A DNA stretch of 64,000 bases from Acanthosoma haemorrhoidale (taxonomy: Eukaryota > Arthropoda > Insecta > Hemiptera > Acanthosomatidae): assembly GCA_930367205.1 (NCBI GenBank), contig OV884011.1:108677139-108741138 (forward strand), given 5' to 3'. A program made the position numbers and the translations under genes. Of this stretch, positions 1 to 12,119 are shown in pieces; position 1 is the stretch's first letter, and every line of letters begins with the position of its first letter. The notes under the pieces are model-generated. The model ran no database searches and was not told the DNA's origin. It was given only the letters and a program-made list of their open reading frames with translations.

Positions 1-1260
1 AAATATTAATAGCTTGTAATTGTTTAATCCACCTGCAGTTAAACTCATCCGTTGTGATATCTTTTGGCTTTTATGATATGACGCGCGGAAGGTAAAAAAT
101 ATATTTTGGTTTGTTTGTATGGAAGTGTTTCCGCACTCAAGACAAGAAATTAATTTTTAATCGAGGAACCGGTCTAAAATGTCGGGAAATACGGATCACG
201 AATATATTCATGGCTCCGAGATGATAAAAGGTTAATATGAAAATCGGCATTGTTGGATATTAAATATTTATGTCAAAGCAGAGTTCTCTAAAGTACCCTT
301 ATTTTTGGGGAAATTTAAAAGTTTTAACCTTGTAGAATTAGGAGTTTAAAAATAGCATTACCTCAGAAACCATCATTCCTTAAAGTTAGTGAGACAAACT
401 TAATTTTCTAGAAAGTTTGTTTCAAGATTTTTTTTTTTCGTTTCATTGTTGTTTTATCCAAAGAAAACTATTAAAAAAATAAGCTTTTCCATTTTAATTT
501 ATTTAGATTTCATTTTTAAGCCTTACTTATGGATCGTTTCCGATGTCGGATCTATAACTTTTATTTCATATTATATAATTGATTTCTCATATGAAGATAA
601 TTAATTACAGTATGCTACTATTGGTTGATGAGGTGGCGTAAATATAAAATTTTGCATGAAAGTTCCATTTAATATTGAAAAGACGCGAAAAATAATACCA
701 TCTCCTTAAATCATGATTAGTTACTATCAATTAATAACTTGGTATTCAAAACCTATACTTTCTATAATTTTATAATGTCCCAATGATGCTAAAAATACAT
801 GATGACAATATGTAATTTTATTTTTATTTTTTAAACTATAATTACAAAAGTCTTAAAACATGTCATCACCGCCGTCTTAGCCACTTTACCTCGACCAGTG
901 TAGAAAACATTATATATCATTTGTAGGTGCTGCAAATTTACAGGACCCAATTAAAAGCAACGAAAGATCATTAAAAAGTTACTTAGTGATTAAATAAAAA
1001 GCAGTGAGGTATCGAAAAATCGGGACTATCTGCTCAATAATATGTAATATGTGATGATACTTATATACTATAATCACACGAAATCATTATTCCTTTTGAC
1101 TATTGATTTATTCAGTACTGTGTGCTGAAAATAAAGGATACAACCAAGGAATGAGAAGATGAGTAATAGTAGTAGCTAATAGCCATGAATGACAATTGGG
1201 AAAGACCATCCATCCAGTTATGCATCCCTCAAACGAAGGATTAAATTGATGGTGGTTTAT
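1..1260. other. AT-rich spacer, no gene seen
   Basis: I see no coding frame with composition or motifs of a real protein, and no recognisable transposon. The short open frames here have no flanking splice sites that would make them convincing exons. Confidence 0.5.
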
Positions 1261-1289
1261 TTCAATTGATAAACCTCTATTCCCTCCAG

Positions 1290-1372
1290 AGACGTCGTGG
1301 CGAGTCAATCAAGTCAAAGTATACGAGGATTCGGGTCTTCGTATTCGTATTCGTGTTCGTAGCTTGATGTAG
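1290..1372 (+). other. Possible untranslated first exon ending in a strong splice donor
   Basis: The stretch is less AT-rich than its surroundings, carries a GACGTC motif and a small TATTCG/TGTTCG tandem, and ends at a near-consensus donor (TAG|GTAAGTAC, GT at 1373-1374). No long reading frame crosses it, so if it is an exon it is probably 5' UTR. It lies 3.3 kb upstream of the signal-peptide exon at 4696-4815 on the same strand and could be spliced to it. That link is inference. The upstream boundary is a guess. Confidence 0.2.
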
Positions 1373-1374
1373 GT

Positions 1375-4300
1375 AAGTACGTGTGATATTTGTTAGTCTG
1401 TACGTAAGGTTGAATTTCTGACATACTGAGATTAGTCAAAGTAGGTTTGATTTTTTGGTTGCCCCATAAATCTGTGATCTAAATGCCCAAATGGGTTTTA
1501 GTAGGTAAGCGTATGTCTCCAGTTTTTCTGTTAGAGGATTAGCACATATTATAGCAGTTTTAGAATTTGGTTCAAAGTGTGTCTTCTTAATCGGATGGGT
1601 GGGTTCCACGTGGTTGTCATTCATCGAGTGTCAGCCCAAGGCACTTACTTCACTGTCTCTGTTTTAGATAGACGATGATTATCTATTAAAAACAAGGGGG
1701 GGGGGGCAGTAATCACTACATGTGAATGCCATATAAAATTGTTTTATGATCTTGATTTTTGTTTTACATGTTATGCAACATTCGTTGTGGGAGTGGCTGT
1801 GTGTTCTGTGTACGCAGTGGTCAGTAAGTTACACTTGACTTTGATTATTTTTAATGTACTATGTAAGTTGTTATTATTATGCATAAGGTACGGTAACACA
1901 TAATCTAACATAAAGCCGTAAATATAAATAAATAAGAAGTGGGTCTTGGAGGGGGGGGGGTCGAGAAAGTGTGGCAGAGGGCCGAAATATCTCGTAGCAG
2001 CGATAGTGAGAGTGCGGTTAGGACGTGGCTGCTGCTAGCGAAAGTTTTCCACTGGCCAGCTACGACTGGCCGTCATTGTTTGACCGTCTTTCTGAATCAT
2101 TGATATCTTAATGGCATTTTGATTGAATTTTAGCTAAGCACCAGTTGGGCATTGTTTATAGTAACGGGTGGACCGAACTGTACAAATGGGTTTTATACAC
2201 AGCTGATAACTAGTGTATGTCTGTTTTGAACTTTGTAAGCCTTTTGTTCAAGTAGAATACATGCAATTGCATTGGGAAGTTCTGTTTCGTTGAGGGGGTA
2301 CATGAGAAGTCTTCTGCATAAAATATTAGCTGGTATCTACCATTAATTATTTAATTACATAGTTTAAATAATAACAATTTTAGTAGCTAGTCAATTTAAA
2401 GACCATAACTTCCTGGCACGCGTAATATGTTTTGTTTTTAGACTGAAATTATAAACAATTTACACGACCAGTGATTTAATCTTAAGGCAATTCCCTTCCA
2501 AGCCCTAACAATACATAAGAAAAACTACCCCCCCCCCCCTGCACATACACTGGTAAAATTTTCCCTAATTGGCCAATGGATAATTATGATAAATGATATC
2601 ATTCCTCCATTTATTTATCCTGAGTTTTCATTTTTCAATTTTACTTAAACGAAAGATACTAAAAATATAGGGTAGTAAATGAAGAAAGAATATTTATAGA
2701 GAGTCTTACTCCATTCGGTGCGAATTCATTAAATCTTCGTTTTAAAATACTTCATTTTATAGGATAATCCTTATCTAACAAAAATAAAAAACTATTAAAA
2801 ACCTTATAGTGTATTTAGAACATCCATTTCGCGCCATTTCGTTTCTCGATGCCAACCCTCCCTTCGTCAAGCATCAAGTTTTTTGAGCGGAGTTGTTCAG
2901 ACCTTCATCAAAGGAACACTTGCCCTAAGTGCAACTTTAGATATTAGAATGTGGTTTTCAGATATCAGAAGCTTCTAACCGCCTGGTTACTTCTTAAAAC
3001 ATAAGTTCGCCTCAATGATTACCCCAGGCAGGATATTTAAATGTAGGAGTTATTGAGGGAAGTTAATTAATTTTATATTTTTTTATTGAAAAATTTAATC
3101 CTCAACTGCCATGCAGAGCGCATTGAATAAGCAATTTAAATTAGCAAACGTTATTTTTCAGAATGCCTTCGAAATATATTTTTCGTAACCATTTGTAATA
3201 TGTACTTCGTTAAAAGTGTAAAGTCTGAACTTTAAGTCTTAAATAGGTTCAAAATAAGACTAGCAAAAAAATTCCAGGTTTTTTCATGTTTAGTTTTTTG
3301 TTTGTTTTTCACCTAAACCTAAACGGCAAATTTGAAGAGAGTGGTGTGTATCCTAAAAAATTTAGATCGATTGAATGAATCATTTTTACGACCAATTTCA
3401 TGGAGCATACAAATAGAGAATACAAAAAAAAGACAGGCAGTCCAAAGGGAAAAAAAAACATTCGAGATACATTCGATTCAAGAAGACATAACAGTTGAGA
3501 GTTGTACTATAACCATGTAGGAAGTGAATCGGCCGCTGCCATGTCCGACATGGCCTGTATTTAGAAGGCTCTGGCTTAGACACACTTTCTATTCCCAAAC
3601 TTTTTCTGGCACTCCTTATTGAAGCTCGCAATTATGTCCATTGCCCCCATCCTGTTTCAGTTTGATTTCATTTTTCTTCACGCAGCCAATCCTAATGTGT
3701 TTTAGCTATGTACAAAACAAGATCAATCATTAAATCCATTACTTACTGGGTTTTAAAATTGAGGAGTCCAATGTAAAAATTGGCAGAGTCTCAAAAAACA
3801 AAATGTCCTGTATATCCCTAATCAATTTTTTTTTTTTTTTAGTCCAAAATTTATTTCAATTTTCGTAAAATACGAGGTTCTACTTTCATTATACAAGGTT
3901 GTCTTTCATCTGACTGTCCAAAGATATTTTTTAGGATATATTTCATTAACAATTGAAATATAACATAGGTAAGTTTCTATGTTAATACGTTTATGCGCTA
4001 TGAGGAGTTCATTTTGTAATATAAAATAAAACGATTCAGCAATAAAAAAGTTAGACACTGTAAAGTTAATTCAATTCTCTATTTAATTGTAGTAACTATT
4101 GGATAGAAAGGTTGTTTATGAAGCAAGGAGGTGAGTATTAAAGGAGGATTATAATATCCTGATATCTGCAAACCACATGCTTATAAGGCACTAAAATAAA
4201 TAAAACTTGCACGGAGAGTACACCACATGCTATTTTGTTAATGGCACCAACAACTCTGTCTTTGTTTCGCCAAATGCTATTTTCCGGAAACATTCCCCGA

Positions 4301-4690
4301 CTTTAATAAAAGTGTTTTATTTTCAGTAGGTCCATGGGTAACCCCTTGGTATCTAGCCGGGTCCTAAACACTAAACACAGTTGATTCCAAATTTAAAATC
4401 AACTTAATTCTAATGAATAAATTTAATTATATACTGAAAATATCATTACAGTATGTATTAGTGTAAATATTTTACAATTATTGAAAGTGTGGGAAACTTT
4501 CTTAAATTATTTTCGAACAAAAATGTATCTTAATTCATAGGCGATGTTTCATATCATCTCATCCCCAAACCATATATAATTTCTCAGCCTTTTTTTTCTA
4601 CAAAAAATAAAAATTATTTTGATGAAGGTTTCTTTGCATTGTTAGTTTCAATTGATAGTGTTAATGTGGTTCGCTCCATCTTGATTTGTT
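1375..4690. other. AT-rich non-coding stretch (possible intron)
   Basis: Mostly A+T-rich sequence with homopolymer tracts (11 G at 1696, 10 G at 1951, 12 C at 2528). A GC-richer patch at about 1930-2110 has no supported reading frame. If the donor at 1373 and the acceptor at 4694 belong together, this is one intron. Confidence 0.3.
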
Positions 4691-4695
4691 TTTAG

Positions 4696-4815
4696 TGACT
4701 GATTAATACATTTACGATGAACCTTTTAAAACTAACAAATATCTTTTATGTCTGGGGGTGCACCCTTTGGTTATTATCTCTGTCCAGCTCAATGAAGTCG
4801 GCACAACCTCCCCAA
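4696..4815 (+). CDS. Candidate first coding exon: signal peptide of a secreted or membrane protein
   Basis: A polypyrimidine-AG acceptor (TTTGTTTTTAG, ending 4695) is followed by 21 bases of leader, an ATG at 4717, 33 complete codons and a donor (CCCAA|GTAAG, GT at 4816). The peptide begins with a short polar segment and then a hydrophobic core of about 15 residues (from NIFYVWG to LLSLSSS), followed by SMKSAQ: the layout of a cleavable signal peptide. The exon ends in phase 0. No downstream exon could be joined with confidence, so the protein family is unknown. A chance ORF beside chance splice sites is the alternative. The peptide pattern and both splice sites are seen; the gene itself is inferred. 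Confidence 0.35.
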
Positions 4816-4816
4816 G

Positions 4817-6680
4817 TAAGATTTGATTTCAGGTCGGAAGTAGATTTTCTTTTCTCACCACATTTAGTAAAAGAATTTTTTTTGTGCATATCGGGATTGT
4901 AACTGATTTCCAAAATAAACGAAGTTACTTTCCTAAGGAATATAAAGTTACCATTTTAAAACTTTTACAGAACATTGGAGGAGAGAATCAGTTCGGTGTG
5001 TGACGTTATAGTAATGGGGCAAATTTTGTTGTCAAGAAAACTTTTTTTAGTTTTATTCGTTGGATTGTAACCAATTTTATGTTTTATTCATTTTGTATGT
5101 AATTATTTATATGTTGTCTGACATGTAATGTGTTTTGATGTTTAGTCCTGAAGATGCACAAATGTATGTAAACAATAACAAAAATCTGCAAAGACTGTAA
5201 AGCCTTCTGCTGGAAAAAAGCGTTATTTAAAAAAATGGTATATCTTACATTGATCGGAAAATACATAAAAAAAAATCTATTTATCATAAAGAAAGGGGGC
5301 CTTTTTTAACTTAACGTAGGTAGAATGAGGGATTTTATTTTTTTAATGTACATGATTGATACAATCAAAATAACTTAATAATTTTACAATGTATTCAATT
5401 ATTAATTTATTTATTATAATAATTATGTTTATTTATTTTAATAAATTAAAAAATCGATCTAATCACAGGGCTAGAGATTGTATTTTGATAATAGTATGTG
5501 ATTGTTCTCTTCGGGGATCTATTTTGTTATTTTTCAGTTTACATTTCTTTGGCCTGTTACCAGTAGTCAGTATTCTCTTCTGAATTTAGTTTGTCCAAAT
5601 CAATTTCAGTTGTAACATAATTAGAGCTCACTTTATTTCAACCGATGTTCATCACATCTAGAGACACGTGGTGAACTTCCAAATTTGATAAAATATGAGT
5701 GGATGGGAAGACGGTGACGTAAAAAAAAATACTCCTTGTTATTTAATGTCACATTTCTTTTCCCTGCGATCGGTGGTTATGTAACTTCACCCCTTCCTAA
5801 GGTATTATAGATTATTTTAGTTTATCGGATTGTGCAGCCGTAACCGATAATTCAAACAATACATTCGGGCTTTAAAAAAACTAATTATCTTCGAACCATT
5901 TAAAATACAATAATTTATTTCTTAAATTAAAATGTTATCTTGGATAAAGTTTTTATTTCAGCTGAAATCTAATCTAAAAGCGTGACCCCGTCGTCATATG
6001 ATCTCTACTTACAATATATTTTATTGCATCATAATGCCACTTATTACGGGGGTGTACGTGACGTAGTAAATTTTATTTTTTTTTTTAGGAAAAATAAAGA
6101 ATGGTGATGATCATCGATAAATGGGCAGAGGGCATCGGGTTGCGTAACCGTTTTTTTATCAACCAGAAACCGTTTCTGGACACAGCAGCAACAGGGCGCT
6201 CATTGCGTAACTGATACATCGCATGATTACAGAAATAACGCAAAAAAAAAAAAAAATATTTTGCGTCACAAGGGCGCTATGGGGAAAAAAATTTATTATT
6301 CTGAGAGATTCAGATTATCTCCATTATTTGTACAGTGACGTCCAGATCCCGATTTAGTTTTTAGACGTCCTTAAAATTGTTATTAGAAGTATTCCTGTTA
6401 TTGCGACGGTCTTATTTTAAGAATCATACAGGATACATACAAATCTCAATTTTATTAATCCTTCTAGATCGGGTAATGAGAGAAACTTGATATGATAGAA
6501 TGAGGTTTAGTCCAAGATGCGACTGAGACCAACTTTCGAAGATTTACTATTTATTATCTACAGTCAATTTTTAAGTAACAATCATATCTCTTTATCTGGA
6601 TTACCTTACATTGATCAACGAGGAATTTCTTCGAGGGAAGAATTGGAAATCTAGTGAAGAATGAATTCTTAATAATATTA
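4817..6680. other. AT-rich spacer with an isolated CTGAAGATG motif
   Basis: No gene is seen. At about 5145-5154 there is TAGTCCTGAAGATG, the same short motif found in the 3' ends of LINE-like repeats elsewhere in the window (see 7381-8115 and 23640-24135), but without the matching GGCGAAACG half. It may be a worn repeat end. Confidence 0.35.
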
Positions 6681-6682
6681 GT

Positions 6683-6983
6683 AATAACCAACAAAGAAAA
6701 CTCATAGTACCTTAACTTATGCTTATTTTAATGAACTTTGACGTATTTACAAATAATGTAACACGATATATCTAGAGGCCTATTTTAACTTACTCCTAAA
6801 ATTAAGCTAATTAAAAAAAAAGTAGATTATAAAATAAAATTTTTATATTTAAGATCTATTTTATATGGAATTATTGATTAATGTTACTTTAAACAAAATA
6901 ACTACAGTTAATAAACAAAAAAACCTTAGATAAAATTCCTTCCTGTCCTTGTTTAGATAAAAATTTAATCAAGTTTTCCTTTT
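6683..6983 (-). repeat. Left arm of large inverted repeat (AT-rich half)
   Basis: About 300 bases that are almost identical to the reverse complement of 11434-11734. The segment is AT-rich and has no open frame. In the right-hand copy this segment is joined almost directly to a LINE fragment (11750-12116). Here it is separated from the LINE fragment's partner (8481-8830) by about 1.5 kb, so one of the two copies has been rearranged. Confidence 0.85.
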
Positions 6984-6989
6984 CCGTTA

Positions 6990-7380
6990 CAGGAATAGTT
7001 CTAAAATGTTTCCAATAGAAGCTTTTGTTGGAAAGTTTAACAAACAAAACGATTCCATCCAAGTACAATAGATATGTAAATTTTCAAAATAGTCGACTAA
7101 ATTGGTAAACAATTCGTTTTAACTATATTGAGGTCGTCAACATTAAATTCCAGAAACAGCACTAACAATTAAAACAATATACGCAAAGGAAGCATAGACA
7201 ACTACAAGAGTTGAATAAACCGTGGCAACAGGAGTTTGGCCCAGCCTAGCCCCTGCAGCAAGCCAGTATAGGCAAAGCTTACAGACAGTTAGGTGTTGAT
7301 GAATTGCAGAACCTCCGTCGGAGAGGAGTAACTAACAGAAAACGACTCGATCCTGGTAACTATGTTCTTAATATATATTA
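6990..7380. other. Unassigned sequence between repeats
   Basis: It includes a less AT-rich part (about 7220-7360) that may be an extension of the family A repeat on the minus strand, but I could not match it to another copy in the window. No gene is seen. Confidence 0.3.
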
Positions 7381-8115
7381 TTCGTCTTTTATTATTGTTG
7401 TTACGCTGACAGTCAACGTTTTGCCTATTCAGGGTAACTTCAGGACTACAATTCAGATACAAAACAGGAATTTACAAATGTAGCGACCGCTAACTACATA
7501 AGATAAATCACCCTATACTCTATTGCATATATATTGTAAGCAAAAGTAAATAACATGAACTAAATGTATTATAGAAAAATGTAAATAACATGAACAAATA
7601 TAAATCATTGTAAATGTGTTAAGCAATAAAAGACGGGGGGCCAAGCAAGTCACACGAGAAGGGTCAACAGCTGTCAGTCATAAACATAAACAACCGTTTT
7701 GCAGCTCTCTACCCTCCAGGGGACAAGGCTGTTCGGGCAATTAGGCGTCGGTCGCGGTTCATCACCACATGTGTGGAAACCCAACCGCAGGACTAGGCAA
7801 CCTTGCAGCCATCACAGCAGGCAAGGGGAGAGGGTACTCAAGGCAGGGCTCCTGGCCCTGTTAATTAGTCTCTCGTGACCTTTACTCGTTGACGCTTGGT
7901 TTCCGCTCGAACCCTGAAAACTTGACTAATTCTTTATGAAAAACCTCTGTACCTCTTCTCTTGAACATAGTGCATTGTCGGGTCACATACCTATCAAAAA
8001 TGGAGTCAGATAGTAACGCCGTCATGAAACGATTGTCCAGGTTATAAACTCGAACAATCCGCACTTGTCACCAGGGCTAGGGTGACCAGGCACCCCCCTA
8101 GTGACGTCCCGACAA
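7381..8115 (-). repeat. Dispersed repeat family A, inverted copy with internal deletion
   Basis: Read on the minus strand from 8115, this copy starts with the same GTCGGG-CGTCAC and GGGGGTGCCT signature as the plus-strand copies at 33493 and 60735. It follows them through the CATTTTTGATAGGTATGTG-like block, then skips about 300 bases present in those copies and resumes. The lower part (7480-7530) matches the 35512-35562 piece that follows the transposon in the 33.5 kb copy. It ends in a LINE-like 3' tail with AATAATAAAAG and a degenerate CCTGAAG...GGCAAAACG motif (7411-7450). No protein is encoded. Most likely it is the non-coding ends of a retroelement. Confidence 0.7.
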
Positions 8116-8480
8116 CAAATACAAAACAATCAAAAGAATACGACAACACACCTATGAATGACAGTATCTTTAAATTTTTAGAAACTTTTTAGTTTAATTA
8201 GTTAGTTATTTTATATAACTCTGAATACGTCAAGTTCAATTTGCTCTTGGATGATGTTCAATCTATTAGTTTGCCTGTTTTTTCGTTTTATAAAATTCTT
8301 GACCTTCCTTGACCTATTATTCCTAACATCGTTGTACCATTCGAAGTATAATACATAGACATTATAGAATATGTTCAGATTGTACTATTATGTTTATGAA
8401 ATCTTTTTATCTGAAGAAGAATATAATATATTCTTTAATATATTTTATTATCATATGAAAAATATTGATGATGTTAATGT

Positions 8481-8830
8481 CTAAAGAAATGGATTTTAAA
8501 TGTAGTAACCCAGGGTGTTGTTTTAACGGAAGCTTATTCATAAAATATCTTACTTCAGTAGATGAAATGTCTCTTAATAAAGGAGTATATGCGTCTTTGG
8601 GATCTTCAATATCTGGGTATGGCGCTAACGAGTTGAGGAGATAGATGTTGAAATAATATACATGTGTTATAGGCTCATTTTGCCCACGTGCAGTTTTCTG
8701 GAATTATTCTTTTTCGGTAACACTATGTTTTTGTTGTCTAAATTGGTTCATCACTTTCTGTAAATTTGTCTCTTACTATTGCTTCTTCTTCACTCGCTTT
8801 AACGCAAAGTCTGTAGTTCATGCTTCAGTT
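8481..8830 (-). pseudogene. LINE fragment (linker upstream of reverse transcriptase), partner of 11750-12100
   Basis: Nearly the reverse complement of 11750-12100. On the minus strand it can be read as the region preceding the RT domain of a jockey-type LINE: an EVRYF-NKLPLKQHPG segment resembles the KKLPNKKAPG box of that family. It is short, lacks the RT core and is surrounded by stops. It sits 1.5 kb from its adjacent segment (6683-6983), unlike the right-hand copy. Confidence 0.6.
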
Positions 8831-8839
8831 AATAAGGAA

Positions 8840-11430
8840 ATATTACTAAATTATTTAACGAAATTTCTGTGAAGTTGTGAGATAAGAAACCGGTGGTAGC
8901 AAAAAACTCAACAAGGATTTCTTTATCAAACAATTTGTTAATTTGTTTCTTCCATAAGACTCGTGGGATAAATATGTTAACAAATTATTTATTGTCATAT
9001 GCAACTAGGTCTAATTGAAAGAAAAACATGTTTTACTTACAGTCAACCGAGCAATACATAAAATATGTAAACGACACTCACCTGAAATAAAAAAATTAAA
9101 TATCGTTAATAAAAAATAACAGTAAATCAACTATGAATAAACACATCAACAGTGCATTTGTATTAGCAGTTTAATTAATTAATTCATACTGCCAATAGGA
9201 AATGCAAATTTGTTGACTTAGTATTCTCGAGGACAAGGCAGCAATTATCGACGTCCACGAGTGGACTAGCCATCGTTATGAATCGTAAATTACATCAAAG
9301 GTTGAAAGAATCGTTTGCAATGAACATGTACTAGTGCATATTTGCATTTGTGAAGAAGATTATAATTTTAACTGCTGTTTAAAATGCTAATGAGAGGTGG
9401 AGAGGTGTTGGTTATATTTTTATATCAAAAAGAATTAGCTCTTAACTTGTCTAATGATAAAACGATGCAAAACTCCGTGTGTTACCAGCTTTCCATCTTT
9501 TGACTTCATCTCTGCCTCAAGTCAATATTATACAATGATACCCACCTTCATGGTGGCTGATATTGAGTAAATGCACATTAACTAAGTAATTGCGTGTAAA
9601 CTAAATACACAGCTGGGAGTCTCCAACAATTACAGGATGTAATACATGATAGACTTGTCCTAAATACATCATTTCAGAAAAATAACAGTATTGAGCTGCG
9701 CTAGGTGCTTGAGATTTTTACAGTAATAATATTATTATAAGAATATTAAGAACAATCAGTGAGGTTTGAGTGGGAGTGTTATCGTGATACGATTTCCACG
9801 AATTGTTTTGCCACAATTGCGTTTTTTTCTCCGGACGCTTCACGAAAACGGCGCATTATTTATTATTATTTAAGTAAGATACTATATTGACCGTACAACC
9901 TTCAGGCAGGAACTCATGACTACACCATTGAAATCGAAAAAAAACAGGGATTTTAAAATTCTTATTACTTTTTGATCATACTTTGTATTTTAAATAAAAT
10001 ATACTGGGTAAATCCATTTATTAAAAATTATCAAAAATACGACAGCAAGATGGACGCACGGCACCGCATTTCGACGAATCTATGTGTACAGTACTCATTT
10101 CTATCCTAGACTTCAAAGCGTAATTACTCACCGCACGTTTGAAACACGGCTGTGTGCACCGAGCTACGGTGCTTATAAACTTCAGTAACCCAGATGCAGC
10201 AACAGCCTCCTAAAAGTGCGGTTTGGCTCAGTACAGGGAGCATGTCATCACAGTGTTTGTATTTTTCAATTCCTGAATAAAAATAGGGTCCAAGAAAAAA
10301 AAATTAATATAGCAATTTTCCACAGTTATTTTGTTGCAGGAATAATTTTTGTACACCTTTCACAGGCCGTCGTGTTAAAAGATTCCTAAGGATGAGCAGT
10401 AGATGCACATTCGCACACATGCGACATCGAGCAGACTCCGACCGCATTATGGTAATCAGATGAAGCGATAAACCTCCCTCTCTTTGCCGGGATCCAATCA
10501 GGTAATGGCCGGCGGTTTATTTCCCTCATCTTCCATCGCCGTATTTCATACCCTTATACATATTTAATGGTGAGCATCCTAATAAACAAAATAGAAAACC
10601 CGTTTAAAGAAGGAGTCCTTAGTCGCTCTTTATACGGAATGAATAAAGGGGGTGGGGAAGTGGAGGGGTGTTTTCCGTCTGATAGGAATAAGGATATTTC
10701 CACTTTAAGGTGTTTTGAGGCCGATGAGTATGAAGGACCTTTCATCAACTATTTCGGTTCAAAGCACAAAGTGAGTTTTAAGACTATTACTCATATAAAT
10801 AGAATTGGTGGGCATAATTATTTTATAGTTTTTACCGTGAAAAATAATTTATATGTTTGAATAATGAAAATTCCCAATAAAAAATTTCCATTTCCATCCC
10901 CCATCCAACCAGAAACGAAATAAAACTACATTTGGTTTTGGTTTTTTTGTTACAATGTTTTAAAAGGAAGTTCCATTTACCTTAAGAATTCACCAAAGGT
11001 AGAATATAGTCTTAGAATTTAGTTTTAATTCTTAAACTCCTCTTCTAAAATCTTACGATTATGATTTAATTCGTTACATTTTATAACATTGATTTTAAAA
11101 TTAAACGTAGTATTTGTTACACGGAACAGATAATAACGCAATATTATACATAACGCAATAAATAATGCTCACAGCTCAAAATAGTTAAAAGCTTTATATA
11201 AGTGGTGAGGTGAATTTTCTCTTGGTGAAAAATTAGTTTTAATTATAACTATTTATATACGAATACTAAAATAATGAAAAGTATCCTCACACTAATTGAA
11301 ATTCTCTAAAAAAAACCCTCAAATATTAAGTAATAGTTTATAATTTTTTTAAGGTCATTTGTGACTTTGGTACTTTTAGTAAATTAATTAATTAGTCTAA
11401 ATAAAGTTACTTAGCAACTTTTTTTATCAA
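8840..11430. other. AT-rich spacer inside the inverted repeat
   Basis: No convincing gene. Two donor-like sites occur: on the minus strand near 10127-10133 (GTGCG|GTGAGT, with a TTTATAAG box about 45 bases upstream), and on the plus strand near 10500 (AATCAG|GTAATG). Neither has a usable reading frame. A 97-codon open frame at 10567-10860 shows no family features. Confidence 0.35.
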
Positions 11431-11433
11431 AAG

Positions 11434-11734
11434 GAAAAGGAAAACTTGATTAAATTTTGATCTAAACAAGGACAGGAAGGAATTTTATCTAAGGTTTTTT
11501 TGTTTATTAACTGTAGTTATTTTGTTTAAAGTAACATTAATCAATAATTCCATATAAAATAGATCTTAAATACAAAAATTTTATTTTATAATCTACTTTT
11601 TTTTTAATTAGCTTAATTTTAGGAGTAAGTTAAAATAGGCCTCTAGATATATCGTGTTACATTATTTGTAAATACGTCAAAGTTCATTAAAATAAGCATA
11701 AGTTAAGGTACTATGAGTTTTCTTTGTTGGTTAT
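11434..11734 (+). repeat. Right arm of large inverted repeat (AT-rich half)
   Basis: Near-perfect reverse complement of 6683-6983. It is followed after about 15 bases by the LINE fragment that pairs with 8481-8830. The high identity of an AT-rich, non-coding segment suggests a recent duplication. Confidence 0.85.
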
Positions 11735-11749
11735 TAATCTATACCGATA

Positions 11750-12116
11750 AACTGAAGCATGAACTACAGACTTTGCGTTAAAGCGAGTGAAGAAGAAGCA
11801 ATAGTAAGAGACAAATTTACAGAAAGTGATGAACCAATTTAGGTAACAAAAACATACTGTTACCGAAAAAGAATAATTCCAGAAAACTGCACGTGGGCAA
11901 AATGAGCCTATAACACATGTAAATTATTTCAACATCTATCTCCTCAACTCGTTAGCGCATTACCCAGATATTGAAGATCCCAAAGACGCATATACTCCTT
12001 TATTAAGAGACATTTCATCTACTGAAGTAAGATATTTTATCAATAAGCTTCCGTTAAAACAACATCCTGGGTTAATACATTTAAAATCCATTTCTTTAGA
12101 ACCATGCGCTGAGTAG
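11750..12116 (+). pseudogene. LINE fragment: pre-RT linker region, jockey-type
   Basis: The frame starting at 11901 is open for 71 codons to a TAG at 12114-12116. It includes PDIEDPKDAYTPLL and EVRYFINKLPLKQHPG, the latter resembling the conserved box just before the RT domain in jockey/CR1-type LINEs. The upstream part (11750-11900) is broken by stops. Homology with 8481-8830 ends near 12100, so the last codons are probably flanking DNA. It is a 5'- and 3'-truncated remnant. Confidence 0.6.
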
Positions 12117-12119
12117 GAA

